Assembly (NCBI GenBank): GCA_003210155.1
Contig: QCNC01000003.1
Coordinates: 1-64,000, forward strand
Origin: Prochlorococcus sp. AG-424-E18
GTDB lineage: Bacteria > Cyanobacteriota > Cyanobacteriia > PCC-6307 > Cyanobiaceae
Length of the DNA: 64,000 nt
Direction of reading: 5' to 3'
Shown here: positions 49,609 to 60,389 of the stretch, in pieces
Position numbering within the stretch: the stretch's first letter is position 1
How the letters are laid out: each line of letters opens with the position of its first letter
Notes under the pieces: model-generated
Told to the model about the DNA's origin: nothing
The model's database searches: none
Seen by the model: the letters and a program-made list of their open reading frames with translations, nothing else
Translations under genes and position numbers: made by a program

Positions 49609-49875
49609 ATGAAATCTTTATTATTTTTTTTATTTTTGTTTTCCAATCCTTTATACCCTGTTTTAAGTCAATCTAACTTATTGGAAACTGTAAAAAAGAA
49701 TCCAAACGAAGCTAGGATTTTATGTAACAAGTTTAGAGAATTTAATTCAAAGGGCATTTCAGCTAGTTCAGATAAAGCTATAGATTATGTATCAAACAAA
49801 AAAAAGTTAACTCCAGTTAACGCAGAGATCTTTTCAATTTACGTCATTGGGCTGCACTGCCCAGACATTATCTAA
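49609..49875 (+). CDS. Small secreted or periplasmic protein, cyanobacterial hypothetical
   Basis: 88 residues from ATG 49609. The frame stays open to TTG 49561, but the ATG directly precedes a good signal peptide (KSLLFFLFLFSNPLYPVLSQS, cut near VLS-QS, residue 20). The mature part of about 68 residues has two cysteines (39 and 84) that could form a disulfide. No domain recognised. The hydrolase gene begins 7 nt downstream. Confidence 0.65.
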   Translation: MKSLLFFLFLFSNPLYPVLSQSNLLETVKKNPNEARILCNKFREFNSKGISASSDKAIDYVSNKKKLTPVNAEIFSIYVIGLHCPDII

Positions 49876-49882
49876 AGCCTAA

Positions 49883-51457
49883 ATGTCTGGTTCAAGATGG
49901 TTTGACAAGTCTCTAGTGCTTAGAGATGGAGTAAGACTTATATCCAGAATTTGGTTACCTAATAGTAATGGGCCATGGCCTGCATTGTTAATGAGACAAC
50001 CATATGGCAGGGAAATAGCTTCTACTATTACCTATTCTCACCCAGAATGGTGGGCAACCAAGGGATATATGGTAATAATTCAAGATGTTAGAGGTATGGG
50101 TTCTTCTGAAGGAGTTTTTAAAGGTTTTTCTCAAGAAGCTAGCGATACTTCAGAAACACATGAATGGGTAAGGTCTCTAAAAGAATGTAATGGAAAACTT
50201 GGCTTATATGGTTTTTCATATCAAGGATTTACTCAACTAACTGGTGAATTATATTCAAAGCCGCCCGATTGTTTATCTCCAGCAATGACTGGTATGAATA
50301 TTAAGGATCATTGGTGCTCAGATGGAGGAGCCTATTGGTGGCATAACAATATTGCATGGGGACTTCAAATCGCAGCACTAAAAATGAAAAGAGAAAATAA
50401 ATTTCTTGAGTGGAAAAAGATAAGATTAGCCTTAGAAAATAAAAGTTATTTAAGTGAAGGAATTGATACTTTAAAAAAATATGATCCTAATAGCTTCGTT
50501 TTGGAATGGCTTAAAAATTTAAACAATGCTTTCCCATTTGAAGAATTTAAACCAATTTCAACATGGATTAAACAACCTATGTTAATTATTGGAGGACTTT
50601 GGGATCCTCATTTAAAAGGTGCCTTTGATCTTTATAAAAAATCTAAAGAAGCTGGTGGAAGCCCAGAGATTATTATTGGGAATGCTACACATCTAAATTG
50701 GTGGGAGGGATCACAAGAATCTTTATTAAAATTTTTTGATAAACATTTAAAATCAGATAAAAATTTTAATTCTAAGTACTTTGAAGACGAGAAAAAAATA
50801 TGGAATATTTCATTAAATAAATGGGAAGAATTAGATAATAAATTTCACCCTGAATTTATTTTTGGGCTCAAAAGCGATGGCACAGCAAATGTAGAGGTTG
50901 AAGATGGAAGTCTGACCATAAATTCAAAAGGATCAGGATGGTTCACAATTGTTAATGACCCATGGAGACCTACTCCATCTGACGGTGGTCATTTAGGTCC
51001 AAATCCAGGAAACTTTAACAGAAGTATTATTGATAAACGACTGGATGTAGGTGTTTTTCAAACCAATTTTTTTGAAGAAGATCAATATTTAACAGGAGTC
51101 CCCACAATAGAAATCCAGGTAAAAAGTGATCATCCAAATTTCGATATCTGCCTTGCTTTATCTCTTGTTGAAGAAGGTAATAAAAAGGTGAATCAATTTT
51201 CAACCGGATTCTTAAGGGTTAAAAACTCCAAAATAAGTGAAGAATGCATATATCAAATAACAATGCAGCCAACAAATATTTGTTTGACTAAAGATAGCAA
51301 GCTTCGCTTATCCATATCTGCAGCAGCATATCCCGCTATTGGAGTTAATCCTGGATTTGGGGAGGGAAATGTTGGAGCGCCTTCAGCAAATCATAGAGTT
51401 ATTACTCTAAGTTTTAGCCTTAACAAAACATTTATGAAAATGACCCCTTTTTTTTAA
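49883..51457 (+). CDS. CocE/NonD family (X-Pro dipeptidyl-peptidase S15-like) hydrolase
   Basis: 524 residues. The N-terminal alpha/beta-hydrolase domain has YGFSYQGF with nucleophile Ser112, GGLWDPHLKGA with the acid, and a His in GNATHLNWW (about 271-279). A C-terminal jelly-roll domain (about 320-520) includes the PSDGGHLGPNPG loop. Members hydrolyse acyl esters or peptides; the true substrate is unknown. No signal peptide, so cytoplasmic. Confidence 0.88.
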   Translation: MSGSRWFDKSLVLRDGVRLISRIWLPNSNGPWPALLMRQPYGREIASTITYSHPEWWATKGYMVIIQDVRGMGSSEGVFKGFSQEASDTSETHEWVRSLKECNGKLGLYGFSYQGFTQLTGELYSKPPDCLSPAMTGMNIKDHWCSDGGAYWWHNNIAWGLQIAALKMKRENKFLEWKKIRLALENKSYLSEGIDTLKKYDPNSFVLEWLKNLNNAFPFEEFKPISTWIKQPMLIIGGLWDPHLKGAFDLYKKSKEAGGSPEIIIGNATHLNWWEGSQESLLKFFDKHLKSDKNFNSKYFEDEKKIWNISLNKWEELDNKFHPEFIFGLKSDGTANVEVEDGSLTINSKGSGWFTIVNDPWRPTPSDGGHLGPNPGNFNRSIIDKRLDVGVFQTNFFEEDQYLTGVPTIEIQVKSDHPNFDICLALSLVEEGNKKVNQFSTGFLRVKNSKISEECIYQITMQPTNICLTKDSKLRLSISAAAYPAIGVNPGFGEGNVGAPSANHRVITLSFSLNKTFMKMTPFF

Positions 51458-51516
51458 TAAATAATTATTTTTTTGGTTAATCATTTGATATTATTAATCC
51501 TTAATATCTACCAGTC

Positions 51517-53781
51517 ATGATCGAAACAATTCAAGCAGACTGGATTAAATCAGAAGCTATCAACCTAGAAAATTGTTGCAATGATAATCCATTAAAAATA
51601 TTAGGTCCTCATTTTTATGATGAACAATGGGTAATTAGGATATGGATGCCTGAAGCCGACGAAGTTAAAATAAATTTTAAAAACAAAACCTATAAGGCCG
51701 AAAGCATAAACCATAAATGGCTTTTTGAAGCTATCCTGCCTGAAAATCCAAATCAAAATTACGAAATAAATATTTCTCGAGGAGGGATCACACATACACA
51801 ACATGACCCTTGGTCATATAGAGAAGAGTGGATGGGAGAAGTTGATAGACATCTTTTTGCAGAAGGTAATCATCATCATATTTGGAAAAAAATGGGAGCA
51901 CATCTCATTGAAGAGAAGAATCAAAAAGGGGTCATGTTTTGCATTTGGGCTCCAAATGCAAAATCAATCTCGATAATTGGAGATATAAATTCTTGGGATG
52001 GAAGACATCATCCAATGCAAAAAAGATTAGGGGGGATTTGGGAACTATTCATTCCATCAATGCAAGAGGGCGAAACATATAAATACGAAATAAGAACACA
52101 ACAAGGTCATATTTATGAGAAAGCTGATCCATATGGTTTCCTTCATGAAATCAGGCCTCAAAATGGTTCAATAGTTTCAAAGTTGAAAAACTTTAATTGG
52201 AATGATAGTTCTTGGATTTCAAACAGAGATTCTTCTAGTCAAATTAACAAGCCAATTTCAGTTTACGAAATGCATTTAGGGAGTTGGCTCCATGAATCAA
52301 CAAATAATAAATATCTGGAGGATAATGGTGAGCCAAGAGATCCAGTACCTGCAGCCGATTTAAAACCTGGAACACGATTATTAACTTATCCAGAATTAAC
52401 CAAAAAACTAATCCCTTACGTTAAAGAAAGAGGATTCACTCATATTGAACTAATGCCGATATCTGAACATCCTTTCGATGGTTCATGGGGATACCAAGTT
52501 ACAGGCTGGTATGCACCAACAAGTAGATTTGGCACCCCAAATGAATTTAAAGAGTTTGTAAATAAATGTCATGAAGAGGGCATAGGCGTAATACTTGATT
52601 GGGTGCCTGGTCATTTTCCAAAAGATAAGCATGGTTTAGCATTTTTTGATGGCTGCCATCTTTATGAGCATGGAGATTCACGAATAGGTGAACATAAAGA
52701 ATGGGGAACCCTAATATTTAATTACAGCAGAAACGAAGTAAGAAATTTCTTAGTAGCAAATCTCGTTTATTGGTTTGAAGAGTTTCATATTGATGGCATA
52801 AGAGTAGATGCTGTAGCTTCCATGCTTTACAGAGATTATCTACGACCTGATGGAGAATGGATACCCAATGAAAATGGTGGGAATGAAAATATAGAAGCCG
52901 TTAAATTTCTTCAACAGGCTAATCATGTACTCTTCCAACACTTCCCAGGTGCACTTTCTATCGCTGAAGAATCAACAACTTGGCCAATGGTAACCAAACC
53001 AACTGACATGGGAGGGTTAGGGTTTAACTTGAAATGGAATATGGGATGGATGCACGATATGCTTGATTATTTTGAAATAGATCCTTGGTTTAGGCAATTC
53101 CATCAAAATAGTGTGACTTTCTCAATTACATATAACTATACAGAGAACTTTATGCTTGCACTTAGTCATGATGAGGTTGTACATGGTAAAAGTCATCTTT
53201 TGCATAAAATGCCAGGCGATGACTGGAAGAAATATGCAAATACTCGAGCATTACTAACTTATATGTGGACCCACCCTGGTAAAAAAACAATATTTATGGG
53301 AATGGAATTTGGGCAAAGACAAGAATGGAATGTTTGGGATGATCTGCAATGGGAGTTACTAGAATTTGAGCCTCATAAAGGTATCAGAAACTTGATTGAT
53401 GACCTAAACGTTCTTTATAAAAATGAACCTGCATTATGGAAAAATGACTTTGATCCTTATGGATTCCAATGGATAGATTGTAATGACAAATCTAATTCGG
53501 TTATAAGTTTCATGAGAAGAGAAAACGATACCAATGAGTGGCTGGTTGTTGTTGCTAACTTTACACCTAATACTCATGGGTCATACAAAGTAGGTGTTCC
53601 TGTTGATGGATTTTATAAAGAAATATTTAATTCAGATGGCTCTAGATACGGGGGTAGTAACAAAGGAAATATGGGGGGTAAAGAAACTATAAATTACAAT
53701 ATTCATGATTATCAAAATGCTCTAGAACTTGCTTTGCCCCCATTAAGCGTGAGTATATTTAAACATCAATCAAAAAAATAA
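51517..53781 (+). CDS. glgB: 1,4-alpha-glucan branching enzyme
   Basis: GH13 enzyme making alpha-1,6 branches in glycogen; 754 residues. Two N-terminal CBM48/N1-type beta domains (about 25-235) precede the catalytic barrel. Active-site residues are DGIRVDAVA (nucleophile Asp431), IAEESTTWP (Glu485) and LSHDEVVHG (Asp552). The full N1 domain marks the long bacterial form. It stands alone after a 59-nt spacer. Confidence 0.97.
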   Translation: MIETIQADWIKSEAINLENCCNDNPLKILGPHFYDEQWVIRIWMPEADEVKINFKNKTYKAESINHKWLFEAILPENPNQNYEINISRGGITHTQHDPWSYREEWMGEVDRHLFAEGNHHHIWKKMGAHLIEEKNQKGVMFCIWAPNAKSISIIGDINSWDGRHHPMQKRLGGIWELFIPSMQEGETYKYEIRTQQGHIYEKADPYGFLHEIRPQNGSIVSKLKNFNWNDSSWISNRDSSSQINKPISVYEMHLGSWLHESTNNKYLEDNGEPRDPVPAADLKPGTRLLTYPELTKKLIPYVKERGFTHIELMPISEHPFDGSWGYQVTGWYAPTSRFGTPNEFKEFVNKCHEEGIGVILDWVPGHFPKDKHGLAFFDGCHLYEHGDSRIGEHKEWGTLIFNYSRNEVRNFLVANLVYWFEEFHIDGIRVDAVASMLYRDYLRPDGEWIPNENGGNENIEAVKFLQQANHVLFQHFPGALSIAEESTTWPMVTKPTDMGGLGFNLKWNMGWMHDMLDYFEIDPWFRQFHQNSVTFSITYNYTENFMLALSHDEVVHGKSHLLHKMPGDDWKKYANTRALLTYMWTHPGKKTIFMGMEFGQRQEWNVWDDLQWELLEFEPHKGIRNLIDDLNVLYKNEPALWKNDFDPYGFQWIDCNDKSNSVISFMRRENDTNEWLVVVANFTPNTHGSYKVGVPVDGFYKEIFNSDGSRYGGSNKGNMGGKETINYNIHDYQNALELALPPLSVSIFKHQSKK

Positions 53782-53898
53782 GAAGGCTCATTTAACTTAG
53801 TGCTTCATATAAATGTTCATATAACGCTTTTGCTCTGCTTTACATTGTAAGATTTTTAAGTTGGATTTTAATTTTTTTTTAAAATATCGAATTGAAAA

Positions 53899-54939
53899 AT
53901 GGGTCAAGATTTACCACTACTACTTTCTGCCGCATTAGGTAAAAAAGTAAATAGGCCTCCAGTATGGATGATGAGGCAAGCAGGAAGATATATGAAAATC
54001 TATAGAGATTTAAGGGAGCGTTACCCAAGCTTTAGAGAGAGGTCTGAAAATCCAGAATTATCATATGAGATTTCAATGCAGCCCTTTCATGCTTTCAAAC
54101 CGGATGGTGTGATCCTTTTTTCAGATATTCTCACGCCTCTTCCAGGGATGGGCATAAATTTTGAAATAATAGAAAGTAAAGGTCCAATTATTGAGGACCC
54201 AATAAGAACTCTTAATCAGGTAGAAAATTTAAGAGAATTAAATCCAAGCGAGAGTTTAGGCTTTGTTGGGCAAGTTCTTACTTCACTAAAAAAAGATGTG
54301 AATAATGAGGCAACAGTTTTAGGTTTTGTTGGCGCACCTTGGACTCTTGCTGCATATGTAGTTGAAGGTAAAAGCAGTAAAAATTATTCCTTAATAAAAT
54401 CAATGGCTTTTAATGAACCTGATTTACTTCATAAACTTCTTGATCATTTTGCAAAATCTATTGGTGAATATCTTAAGTATCAAATAGAATCAGGAGCGCA
54501 AGTAGTACAAATTTTTGATTCATGGGCAGGCCAACTAAGTCCACAAGATTACGATATCTTTGCTGGGCCGTATCAAAAAAAAGTTATTGAAATTGTAAAA
54601 TCGGAATACCCTGAAACACCAATAATTCTATACATTTCTGGAAGTGCGGGGGTACTGGAAAGAATGTCAAAAACTGGAGTAGATATAATCTCATTAGACT
54701 GGACAGTAGATATTGAAGAGGCTTGTAAAAGAATCCCCAGGGGGATTGGTATTCAAGGTAATGTTGACCCTGGCATTTTATTCGGAAACAAAGAATCAAT
54801 AAAAGAAAGAATAGATAATACTTTTAATAAAATTAAAGACAGGAAATATATTCTTAATTTGGGTCATGGGATTTTACCTGGGACACCAGAAGAAAATGCT
54901 CAAACATTTTTTGAACATGGGAAAAAACTCACTTACTAG
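53899..54939 (+). CDS. hemE: Uroporphyrinogen decarboxylase
   Basis: Tetrapyrrole pathway enzyme for heme and chlorophyll; 346 residues. [14 protein letters not shown] (19-32) holds the substrate-binding arginines, FSDILTPL the catalytic Asp76, and [11 protein letters not shown] the conserved His323. The 117-nt upstream spacer should contain its promoter. The SDR gene begins 8 nt after the stop. Confidence 0.96.
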   Translation: MGQDLPLLLSAALGKKVNRPPVWMMRQAGRYMKIYRDLRERYPSFRERSENPELSYEISMQPFHAFKPDGVILFSDILTPLPGMGINFEIIESKGPIIEDPIRTLNQVENLRELNPSESLGFVGQVLTSLKKDVNNEATVLGFVGAPWTLAAYVVEGKSSKNYSLIKSMAFNEPDLLHKLLDHFAKSIGEYLKYQIESGAQVVQIFDSWAGQLSPQDYDIFAGPYQKKVIEIVKSEYPETPIILYISGSAGVLERMSKTGVDIISLDWTVDIEEACKRIPRGIGIQGNVDPGILFGNKESIKERIDNTFNKIKDRKYILNLGHGILPGTPEENAQTFFEHGKKLTY

Positions 54940-54947
54940 ACAAAGTC

Positions 54948-55931
54948 TTGGCATATAAAAATTTATTAATAACAGGCGCTAATGGATGTGTTGGCCAATA
55001 TTTAATTGATTGGTTTTTGAAAAACACAAAATTCAAACTTTATCTCATGGTAAGAGACAAAAGTAAGTTACCAATTTCTGTGCAAGAAAATAAAAAAGTC
55101 AAGTTAATGGTTTGCGATATCAGGGAATCAAATAGGTATAAAAAGGAAATTACTCAAATTAATTACCTAATACATACCGCTACAGCTTGGGGAGATCCAA
55201 AAAGAGCTTATGAAGTAAATATTAAAGCTTTTGAAGAATTACTAGAAATGCTTGATATTGAAAAGTTAGAAAAGATTATTTATTTTTCAACAGCTAGTAT
55301 TCTTGATACCCAAACAGAATTAATGAGGGAATCTTTGATTTATGGAACAGAGTACATTCAAACAAAATATGAATGTTTCAAGAGACTTAAAGAAAGCTCA
55401 TTTGCAGAAAAAACATTCGCTGTTTTCCCTACCTTGGTTTTTGGAGGGAATCTTGGAAAAAAAAGTAAATATCCTGTGAGTTATTTAACTAGTGGATTGA
55501 AAGAAATTGGGAAATGGCTTTGGTTAGCAAGATTTTTAAAACTCGATTCTAAATTTCACTTTATACACGCAAATGATATTGCCCAGATTTGCGGGTTTCT
55601 AATTAAAAATCATAAAGAAGAGCAATACAAAGGCTTTAGAAAATTTGTGCTAGGTCAAAAATTCATTTCAATTGATGATGCCATAATTACGCTGTTAAAA
55701 AGGCATAATATGAGGAGATTTTTTGCGATACCGCTTACAAAAAAAATTCTAAAAATATTATTAAGAATTCTCCCCATCCAAACTACTCCTTGGGATAGCT
55801 TCAGTATCAAAAAATATGACTTTAATCACGTCCCCATCACTAATCCTGAGACTTTTAAACTTAAAAGTTATGCCAAGTCACTGGATGATATTTTAAGGTT
55901 ATCAAAGTTACCAAGCTGTAATAACAATTAA
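54948..55931 (+). CDS. NAD-dependent epimerase/dehydratase (extended SDR)
   Basis: 327 residues. LLITGANGCVGQYL (5-18) binds the dinucleotide, HTATAWGDP resembles the substrate strand, and YIQTK gives the catalytic Tyr-Lys pair near residue 137. Start is TTG 54948, 8 nt after hemE. Family members act on sugar nucleotides, flavonoids or steroids, and the substrate here is unknown; the link with tetrapyrrole synthesis is positional only. Confidence 0.85.
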   Translation: MAYKNLLITGANGCVGQYLIDWFLKNTKFKLYLMVRDKSKLPISVQENKKVKLMVCDIRESNRYKKEITQINYLIHTATAWGDPKRAYEVNIKAFEELLEMLDIEKLEKIIYFSTASILDTQTELMRESLIYGTEYIQTKYECFKRLKESSFAEKTFAVFPTLVFGGNLGKKSKYPVSYLTSGLKEIGKWLWLARFLKLDSKFHFIHANDIAQICGFLIKNHKEEQYKGFRKFVLGQKFISIDDAIITLLKRHNMRRFFAIPLTKKILKILLRILPIQTTPWDSFSIKKYDFNHVPITNPETFKLKSYAKSLDDILRLSKLPSCNNN

Positions 55932-55991
55932 GATTCTCGCAGTTAGGTTACCAAAGCCTTGTAATATGTAAATATAAGCAAAATTTTTATT

Positions 55992-56342
55992 ATGTTACGT
56001 TCATTCTTTGCAGGGTTATTTGCAATAGTTTTAACTCTAGGTCTAGGTATTTCATCAGTTTCAGCGAAGACTGTTGAAGTTAAACTTGGAACAGATGCTG
56101 GAATGCTTGCATTTGAACCAAGTACAGTAACCATTAGTGCTGGTGATACAGTTAAATTCGTCAATAATAAACTTGCCCCTCACAATGCTGTTTTTGATGG
56201 ACATGAGGAATTAAGTCATGCGGACCTAGCTTTTGCACCAGGAGAGTCTTGGGAAGAAACATTTGATACTGCTGGAACTTATGATTACTATTGCGAGCCA
56301 CACAGAGGCGCTGGAATGGTAGGTAAAGTTATTGTTGAATAA
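55992..56342 (+). CDS. petE: Plastocyanin
   Basis: Lumenal blue copper protein carrying electrons from cytochrome b6f to photosystem I. 116 residues. A signal peptide (1-25, ending VSA) precedes a mature chain of about 91 residues. Copper ligands are His64 (APHNAVF), Cys101, His104 and Met109 in [15 protein letters not shown]. The fold and signature are complete. Confidence 0.97.
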   Translation: MLRSFFAGLFAIVLTLGLGISSVSAKTVEVKLGTDAGMLAFEPSTVTISAGDTVKFVNNKLAPHNAVFDGHEELSHADLAFAPGESWEETFDTAGTYDYYCEPHRGAGMVGKVIVE

Positions 56343-56409
56343 AGCTTCTAAATAGTTAAACACACTTTTTGACTTAATATTTATTACGGTTATACCCAAA
56401 TTTTAATTG

Positions 56410-58992
56410 ATGAAAATAGTTCCAAGCGAATTTTCAGATTCTGCTTGGAACAGCTTTATTTTTGCTAAAGAAATAGCTTATAAAAATTATCAACAAAACG
56501 TAGACTCTGATAATTTATTATTAGCTCTTATAAGAGAGGACTTAATTACAAAAAAGATTTTAAAAAAAAATAACGTAAATCTACAAGATCTTGAGAGGGA
56601 AATAATTTCTTCATTAAATGCGGAGGCAAAAATGAAAAAAAAACAAGATAATTTATATATTGGTGATACTCTTCACAAAATATTTTTGAAGGCAAATGAT
56701 ATTAAAAATACTTTAAATGATGTAGTGATATCAACAGAACACTTAGTTTACTGTTTCACTTATGATGATAAATATGGATTTCAAATTTTAAATCAAAAAG
56801 GTATTCCAGAATTTCTTGAAATTATAAAGAAAATGAAGTCAGATCCGGCATTAAAAAATGAATTTAATAGTTCTAATGAGTCTTTGGAAAAATATGGTAT
56901 TGATCTAACTCAATCTGCACGAGAAAGGATTTTAGACCCAGTAATTGGTAGGGATGAAGAGATTAGAAGAACAATTCAAATATTGAGTAGAAGAACAAAA
57001 AATAATCCCGTTCTTATTGGAGAACCTGGGGTTGGCAAAACAGCCATTGTAGAAGGGTTAGCTCAAAGAATTATTAATGGCGATGTACCTTCTGCGCTAC
57101 AAGATAGGAAACTAATTTCATTAGATATGGGTTCACTTTTAGCTGGAGCAAAATATCGTGGAGAATTTGAAGAAAGAATAAAAAATATTCTAAAGAAAGT
57201 GAAAGAGTCAGACGGTAAGATAATTCTTTTTATTGATGAAATTCATACGGTAGTTGGTGCAGGCGCTAGTGGAGGTTCTTTAGATGCAAGCAACCTATTA
57301 AAACCAATGCTTGCGAGAGGAGAACTTAGATGTATTGGTGCTACAACTATTAATGAACATAAACAAAATATAGAAAAAGATCCTGCTTTAGAACGAAGAT
57401 TTCAAAAGATAAAAGTTGATGCTCCTTCAATAGATGATACCGTATCAATTTTAAGAGGATTGAGAGAAAGATACGAAGTTCATCATAGTGTGAGAATTTC
57501 TGATAATGCTCTAGTTGCTGCGGCAACCCTTAGCGAAAGATATATTAACGATAGATTTCTTCCTGACAAAGCAATAGATCTAATCGATGAAGCAGCCTCA
57601 AGATTAAATATGGTTATAACTTCCAAACCTGAAGAAATTGATGAAATTGATCGAAAAGTTCTGCAGTTTGAGATGGAAAAATTATCTTTAAAAAGAGAAA
57701 CGGATGATTTTTCTATAGAAAGATTAAAAAAAATCAATAATGAACTTATATCCCTTAAAGATAAACAGGCAGAATTAGGCGCGCAATGGAAAAAAGAAAA
57801 AGATGAAATTGATGAGATTAGCACCATAAAAGAAGAAATTGAATCTGTTCAATTGCAAATAGATCAAGCCAAAAGGAGTTTTGACCTCAACAAAGCAGCA
57901 GAATTAGAATTTGGAACTTTAAATTCTTTGCAAAAAAAATTGAAAGAAAAAAGTGAGTCCCTAGTAAATTCCCAAAAAAATGGAGATAAAAGTCTTTTAA
58001 GACAAGAGGTAACTTTTGATGATATTGCAGAAGTTGTCTCAAAGTGGACCTCTATTCCAGTACAGAACTTAAACCAGTCAGAAAAAGATAAACTCTTGAG
58101 CCTTGAGTCAATCCTTAAAGAAAAAATTATTGGTCAAGATAGTGCAATTAGGGCAGTTGCAGATTCCATTAAGAGATCAAGGACTGGTTTAAATGATCCA
58201 AGCAAGCCATTAGCCAGTTTTCTCTTTTTAGGTCCAACTGGTGTTGGGAAAACAGAACTAAGCAAAGTAACAGCCAAAATAATATTCGATTCAAATTCTT
58301 CAATTACAAGACTGGATATGTCTGAATATATGGAAAAGCATTCAGTGAGCAAAATTATAGGTGCGCCTCCTGGATATTTAGGTTTCGAATCAGGCGGTCA
58401 ACTAACTGAAGCTGTACGCAAAAACCCCTATTCATTAATACTCCTAGATGAAATAGAGAAAGCTCACAAAGATATTCTAGATATTCTCTTACAGGTTCTT
58501 GATGATGGAATCATTACTGATGGTCAAGGTCGTACAATCAATTTCAAAAATTCAATCATTGTTCTCACAAGTAATTTAGGAAGTCAATCAATAAATGATT
58601 TATCAGTTAGAAAAGAAGATACAAATGAAATTAAAAAAGTTGTAGATAATGAAATTAAAAAATTTTTCAAGCCTGAGTTTTTAAATCGACTTGATGAAAT
58701 AGTTATTTTTAATAATTTAGAATTAAATGACATAAAAGAAATTGCAAAAATCCAGCTTCAACATTTAGAAAAAAGACTTAACAAAAAAAACCTAAAATTC
58801 AAAATTACGGATGAAGCAATTAACCAACTTGTCGAAAATAGTTTCGATCATGCCTATGGTGCAAGGCCTTTAAAAAGAATTATTCAAAAGCAAATTGAGA
58901 CAAAAATTTCAAATAATATATTAAATAATCATTACCTTAATAAAGACGAGATTAATATTTATCTTGTTAATAGAGAGATAATTGTTGATTAA
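56410..58992 (+). CDS. clpB: ClpB-type disaggregase
   Basis: Hexameric AAA+ chaperone that rescues aggregated proteins with DnaK. 860 residues from ATG 56410 (a TTG one codon before is possible). N domain 1-150, Walker A1 GEPGVGKT (204-211), [13 protein letters not shown], a full coiled-coil M domain (about 410-530), and Walker A2 GPTGVGKT (608-615). The N domain is divergent from typical ClpB, and the C-terminus is ordinary. Cyanobacteria often have two ClpB paralogues; which one this is cannot be told here. Confidence 0.93.
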   Translation: MKIVPSEFSDSAWNSFIFAKEIAYKNYQQNVDSDNLLLALIREDLITKKILKKNNVNLQDLEREIISSLNAEAKMKKKQDNLYIGDTLHKIFLKANDIKNTLNDVVISTEHLVYCFTYDDKYGFQILNQKGIPEFLEIIKKMKSDPALKNEFNSSNESLEKYGIDLTQSARERILDPVIGRDEEIRRTIQILSRRTKNNPVLIGEPGVGKTAIVEGLAQRIINGDVPSALQDRKLISLDMGSLLAGAKYRGEFEERIKNILKKVKESDGKIILFIDEIHTVVGAGASGGSLDASNLLKPMLARGELRCIGATTINEHKQNIEKDPALERRFQKIKVDAPSIDDTVSILRGLRERYEVHHSVRISDNALVAAATLSERYINDRFLPDKAIDLIDEAASRLNMVITSKPEEIDEIDRKVLQFEMEKLSLKRETDDFSIERLKKINNELISLKDKQAELGAQWKKEKDEIDEISTIKEEIESVQLQIDQAKRSFDLNKAAELEFGTLNSLQKKLKEKSESLVNSQKNGDKSLLRQEVTFDDIAEVVSKWTSIPVQNLNQSEKDKLLSLESILKEKIIGQDSAIRAVADSIKRSRTGLNDPSKPLASFLFLGPTGVGKTELSKVTAKIIFDSNSSITRLDMSEYMEKHSVSKIIGAPPGYLGFESGGQLTEAVRKNPYSLILLDEIEKAHKDILDILLQVLDDGIITDGQGRTINFKNSIIVLTSNLGSQSINDLSVRKEDTNEIKKVVDNEIKKFFKPEFLNRLDEIVIFNNLELNDIKEIAKIQLQHLEKRLNKKNLKFKITDEAINQLVENSFDHAYGARPLKRIIQKQIETKISNNILNNHYLNKDEINIYLVNREIIVD

Positions 58993-59040
58993 ATATCTAA
59001 TTAAAGAATCCTATATGACTTTCAAATTATCAACTTTCAT

Positions 59041-59511
59041 CTAAGATTTGAACCAATCAGGAATTTCCTCATAACTTCCTTTATTTGATTTATTTTCTTT
59101 TGATTCTGTTTTCCAACAACATGTTCTGCCTTTATCCTTATCCTGTAAGTATTCATTAGCCCATCTCCAAATCAATTCAGATGTGAACTCCATTCCCACA
59201 TTATCCATAATTCTCAGATCTAAAGCATCTAAGTCATGTAATTTTTCCCAGTAATTCAGCAAAGGGTCATCTTTATTTATTAAAAAAGTATGGTCAAATT
59301 GCTCCTTTAGTCTATTTTCTAGGGGCTTTAGACTTGAAAAATCGACAACAAAACCATTTTGGTCTAATTTTTTTGCAGTGAACCAAAAGGTGAATGATCT
59401 TGAATATCCATGCACAAATCTGCAGTGGCCTTTATGGCGCCATTGCCTATGTGAACAGGGAAAATCCTCGTAACTTTTGCTGCATGAGAATTTCAGAGAA
59501 TGAATATACAT
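59041..59511 (-). CDS. 6-pyruvoyl-tetrahydropterin synthase/QueD-like protein, altered zinc site
   Basis: 156 residues from ATG 59511 (the frame opens at TTG 59514). The PTPS/QueD framework is recognisable: HRQW...HCRFVHGYSR, VVDFSSLKP, FDHTFL and GMEFTSEL. In the standard family the zinc ligands are one His, then HGH; here the positions are His21 and His34-Gly-Tyr36, so the third ligand is Tyr. The likely catalytic Cys30 and the DH pair are kept. It may be a pterin-binding relative with changed activity; a queuosine role is uncertain. Convergent with clpB and divergent from hisIE. Confidence 0.82.
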   Translation of the reverse strand: MYIHSLKFSCSKSYEDFPCSHRQWRHKGHCRFVHGYSRSFTFWFTAKKLDQNGFVVDFSSLKPLENRLKEQFDHTFLINKDDPLLNYWEKLHDLDALDLRIMDNVGMEFTSELIWRWANEYLQDKDKGRTCCWKTESKENKSNKGSYEEIPDWFKS

Positions 59512-59574
59512 CAATTAACTGTTAGGATAATTTTTAATAAAACACATTGAGTAGGATTTAACATAACGAACATC

Positions 59575-60234
59575 ATGACTTATTCAACTAATTTTTCGAT
59601 AGAGGATCTACGCTTTGATAATTATGGATTAATCCCTGCAATAGCACAAGATTGGCTTGACGGATCAATTCTTATGCTTGCTTGGATGAATAAAGAATCT
59701 TTGACAATGACACTTGAAACCAAAAACGTTCATTATTGGAGTAGATCAAGATCCGAAATTTGGAGAAAAGGAGCTACAAGTGGAAGTACCCAAATACTTA
59801 AGGAGATAAGATTCGACTGCGATAATGATGCAATAATCCTTTTGATTGAACAAAATGGTTCAGGAGCATGTCACACTGGGGAAAAAAGTTGTTTTTTCAA
59901 CGAAATCAAAATTAATCAAAGTGATAAAAAAGAGAAAAAAACAAATCCCTTCTCAAATATTTGCTCTGAATTATTCAATACAATTAACGAAAGATCAATA
60001 AATCCATCAGAAAAAAGTTACACAAATCATTTATTAACAAAAGGTAGTAATACTATTTTGAAAAAAATAGGAGAGGAATCTGCAGAATTTATAATGGCTT
60101 GCAAAGATAATGATAAAAATTCAATCTCAAATGAAGCTGCTGATTTAATTTATCATCTGCAAGTAGCACTTATGCATAAAGGGGTTAAGTGGAGAGATGT
60201 ACTTGCTGTTCTGGAATCAAGAAGAACAAATTAA
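59575..60234 (+). CDS. hisIE: Phosphoribosyl-AMP cyclohydrolase / phosphoribosyl-ATP pyrophosphatase
   Basis: Bifunctional enzyme for steps 2-3 of histidine synthesis, 219 residues. HisI domain (1-115) contains LMLAWMNKESL, HYWSRSRSEIWRKG and the metal-site GSGACHTGEKSCF. HisE domain (about 125-219) contains GEESAEFIMAC and NEAADLIYHLQVAL. A normal fused arrangement. Confidence 0.96.
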   Translation: MTYSTNFSIEDLRFDNYGLIPAIAQDWLDGSILMLAWMNKESLTMTLETKNVHYWSRSRSEIWRKGATSGSTQILKEIRFDCDNDAIILLIEQNGSGACHTGEKSCFFNEIKINQSDKKEKKTNPFSNICSELFNTINERSINPSEKSYTNHLLTKGSNTILKKIGEESAEFIMACKDNDKNSISNEAADLIYHLQVALMHKGVKWRDVLAVLESRRTN

Positions 60235-60236
60235 AT

Positions 60237-60258
60237 AATTAAAATTTTTAATTTTTTT
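60237..60258 (+). terminator. Weak AT-only terminator candidate after hisIE
   Basis: AATTAA / TTAATT arms around a short loop, followed by seven T residues, directly after the hisIE stop. All pairs are A-T, so the stem is weak; the call is tentative. Confidence 0.25.
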
Positions 60259-60263
60259 AACCC

Positions 60264-60330
60264 AAAAATTTTAAAAAATAATTTTAATTAATTAATTAAT
60301 AATTATTAATTAATTATTAATTAATTATTA
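60264..60330. repeat. 67-bp A/T-only tract with 11-bp tandem repeats
   Basis: No G or C occurs over 67 bases. Within it the unit ATTATTAATTA repeats in tandem at 60302-60312 and 60313-60323 with a partial third copy to 60330, preceded by TAAT tetramers. Located between hisIE and the sigma factor gene; probably a highly bendable or easily melted upstream element. No function is assigned. Confidence 0.7.
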
Positions 60331-60361
60331 CATGTATGGCTTATTACTGAATTGACTCTAA

Positions 60362-60376
60362 GTTGAATATATCAAC
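60362..60376 (+). promoter_or_regulatory. Inverted repeat GTTGA-ATATA-TCAAC before the sigma factor
   Basis: Perfect 5-bp arms around a 5-nt spacer, three bases before the GAGG ribosome-binding site of the sigma factor gene. It could be an operator half-site pair or a small mRNA hairpin affecting translation start. Not matched to a known site. Confidence 0.35.
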
Positions 60377-60389
60377 AATGAGGTAAATC

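Noticed and set aside
51458..51516. AAATAATTATTT palindrome as terminator of the CocE gene
   Set aside because: Such short A/T palindromes are frequent by chance in this sequence, and it has no proper loop.
57483..57827. 114-codon reverse ORF in clpB
   Set aside because: Shadow of the M-domain coiled coil; Ser/Leu-rich with no support.
60264..60330. Replication origin suggested by the A/T-only tract
   Set aside because: No DnaA-box cluster, and neither dnaA nor dnaN nearby; repeats alone do not support an origin.
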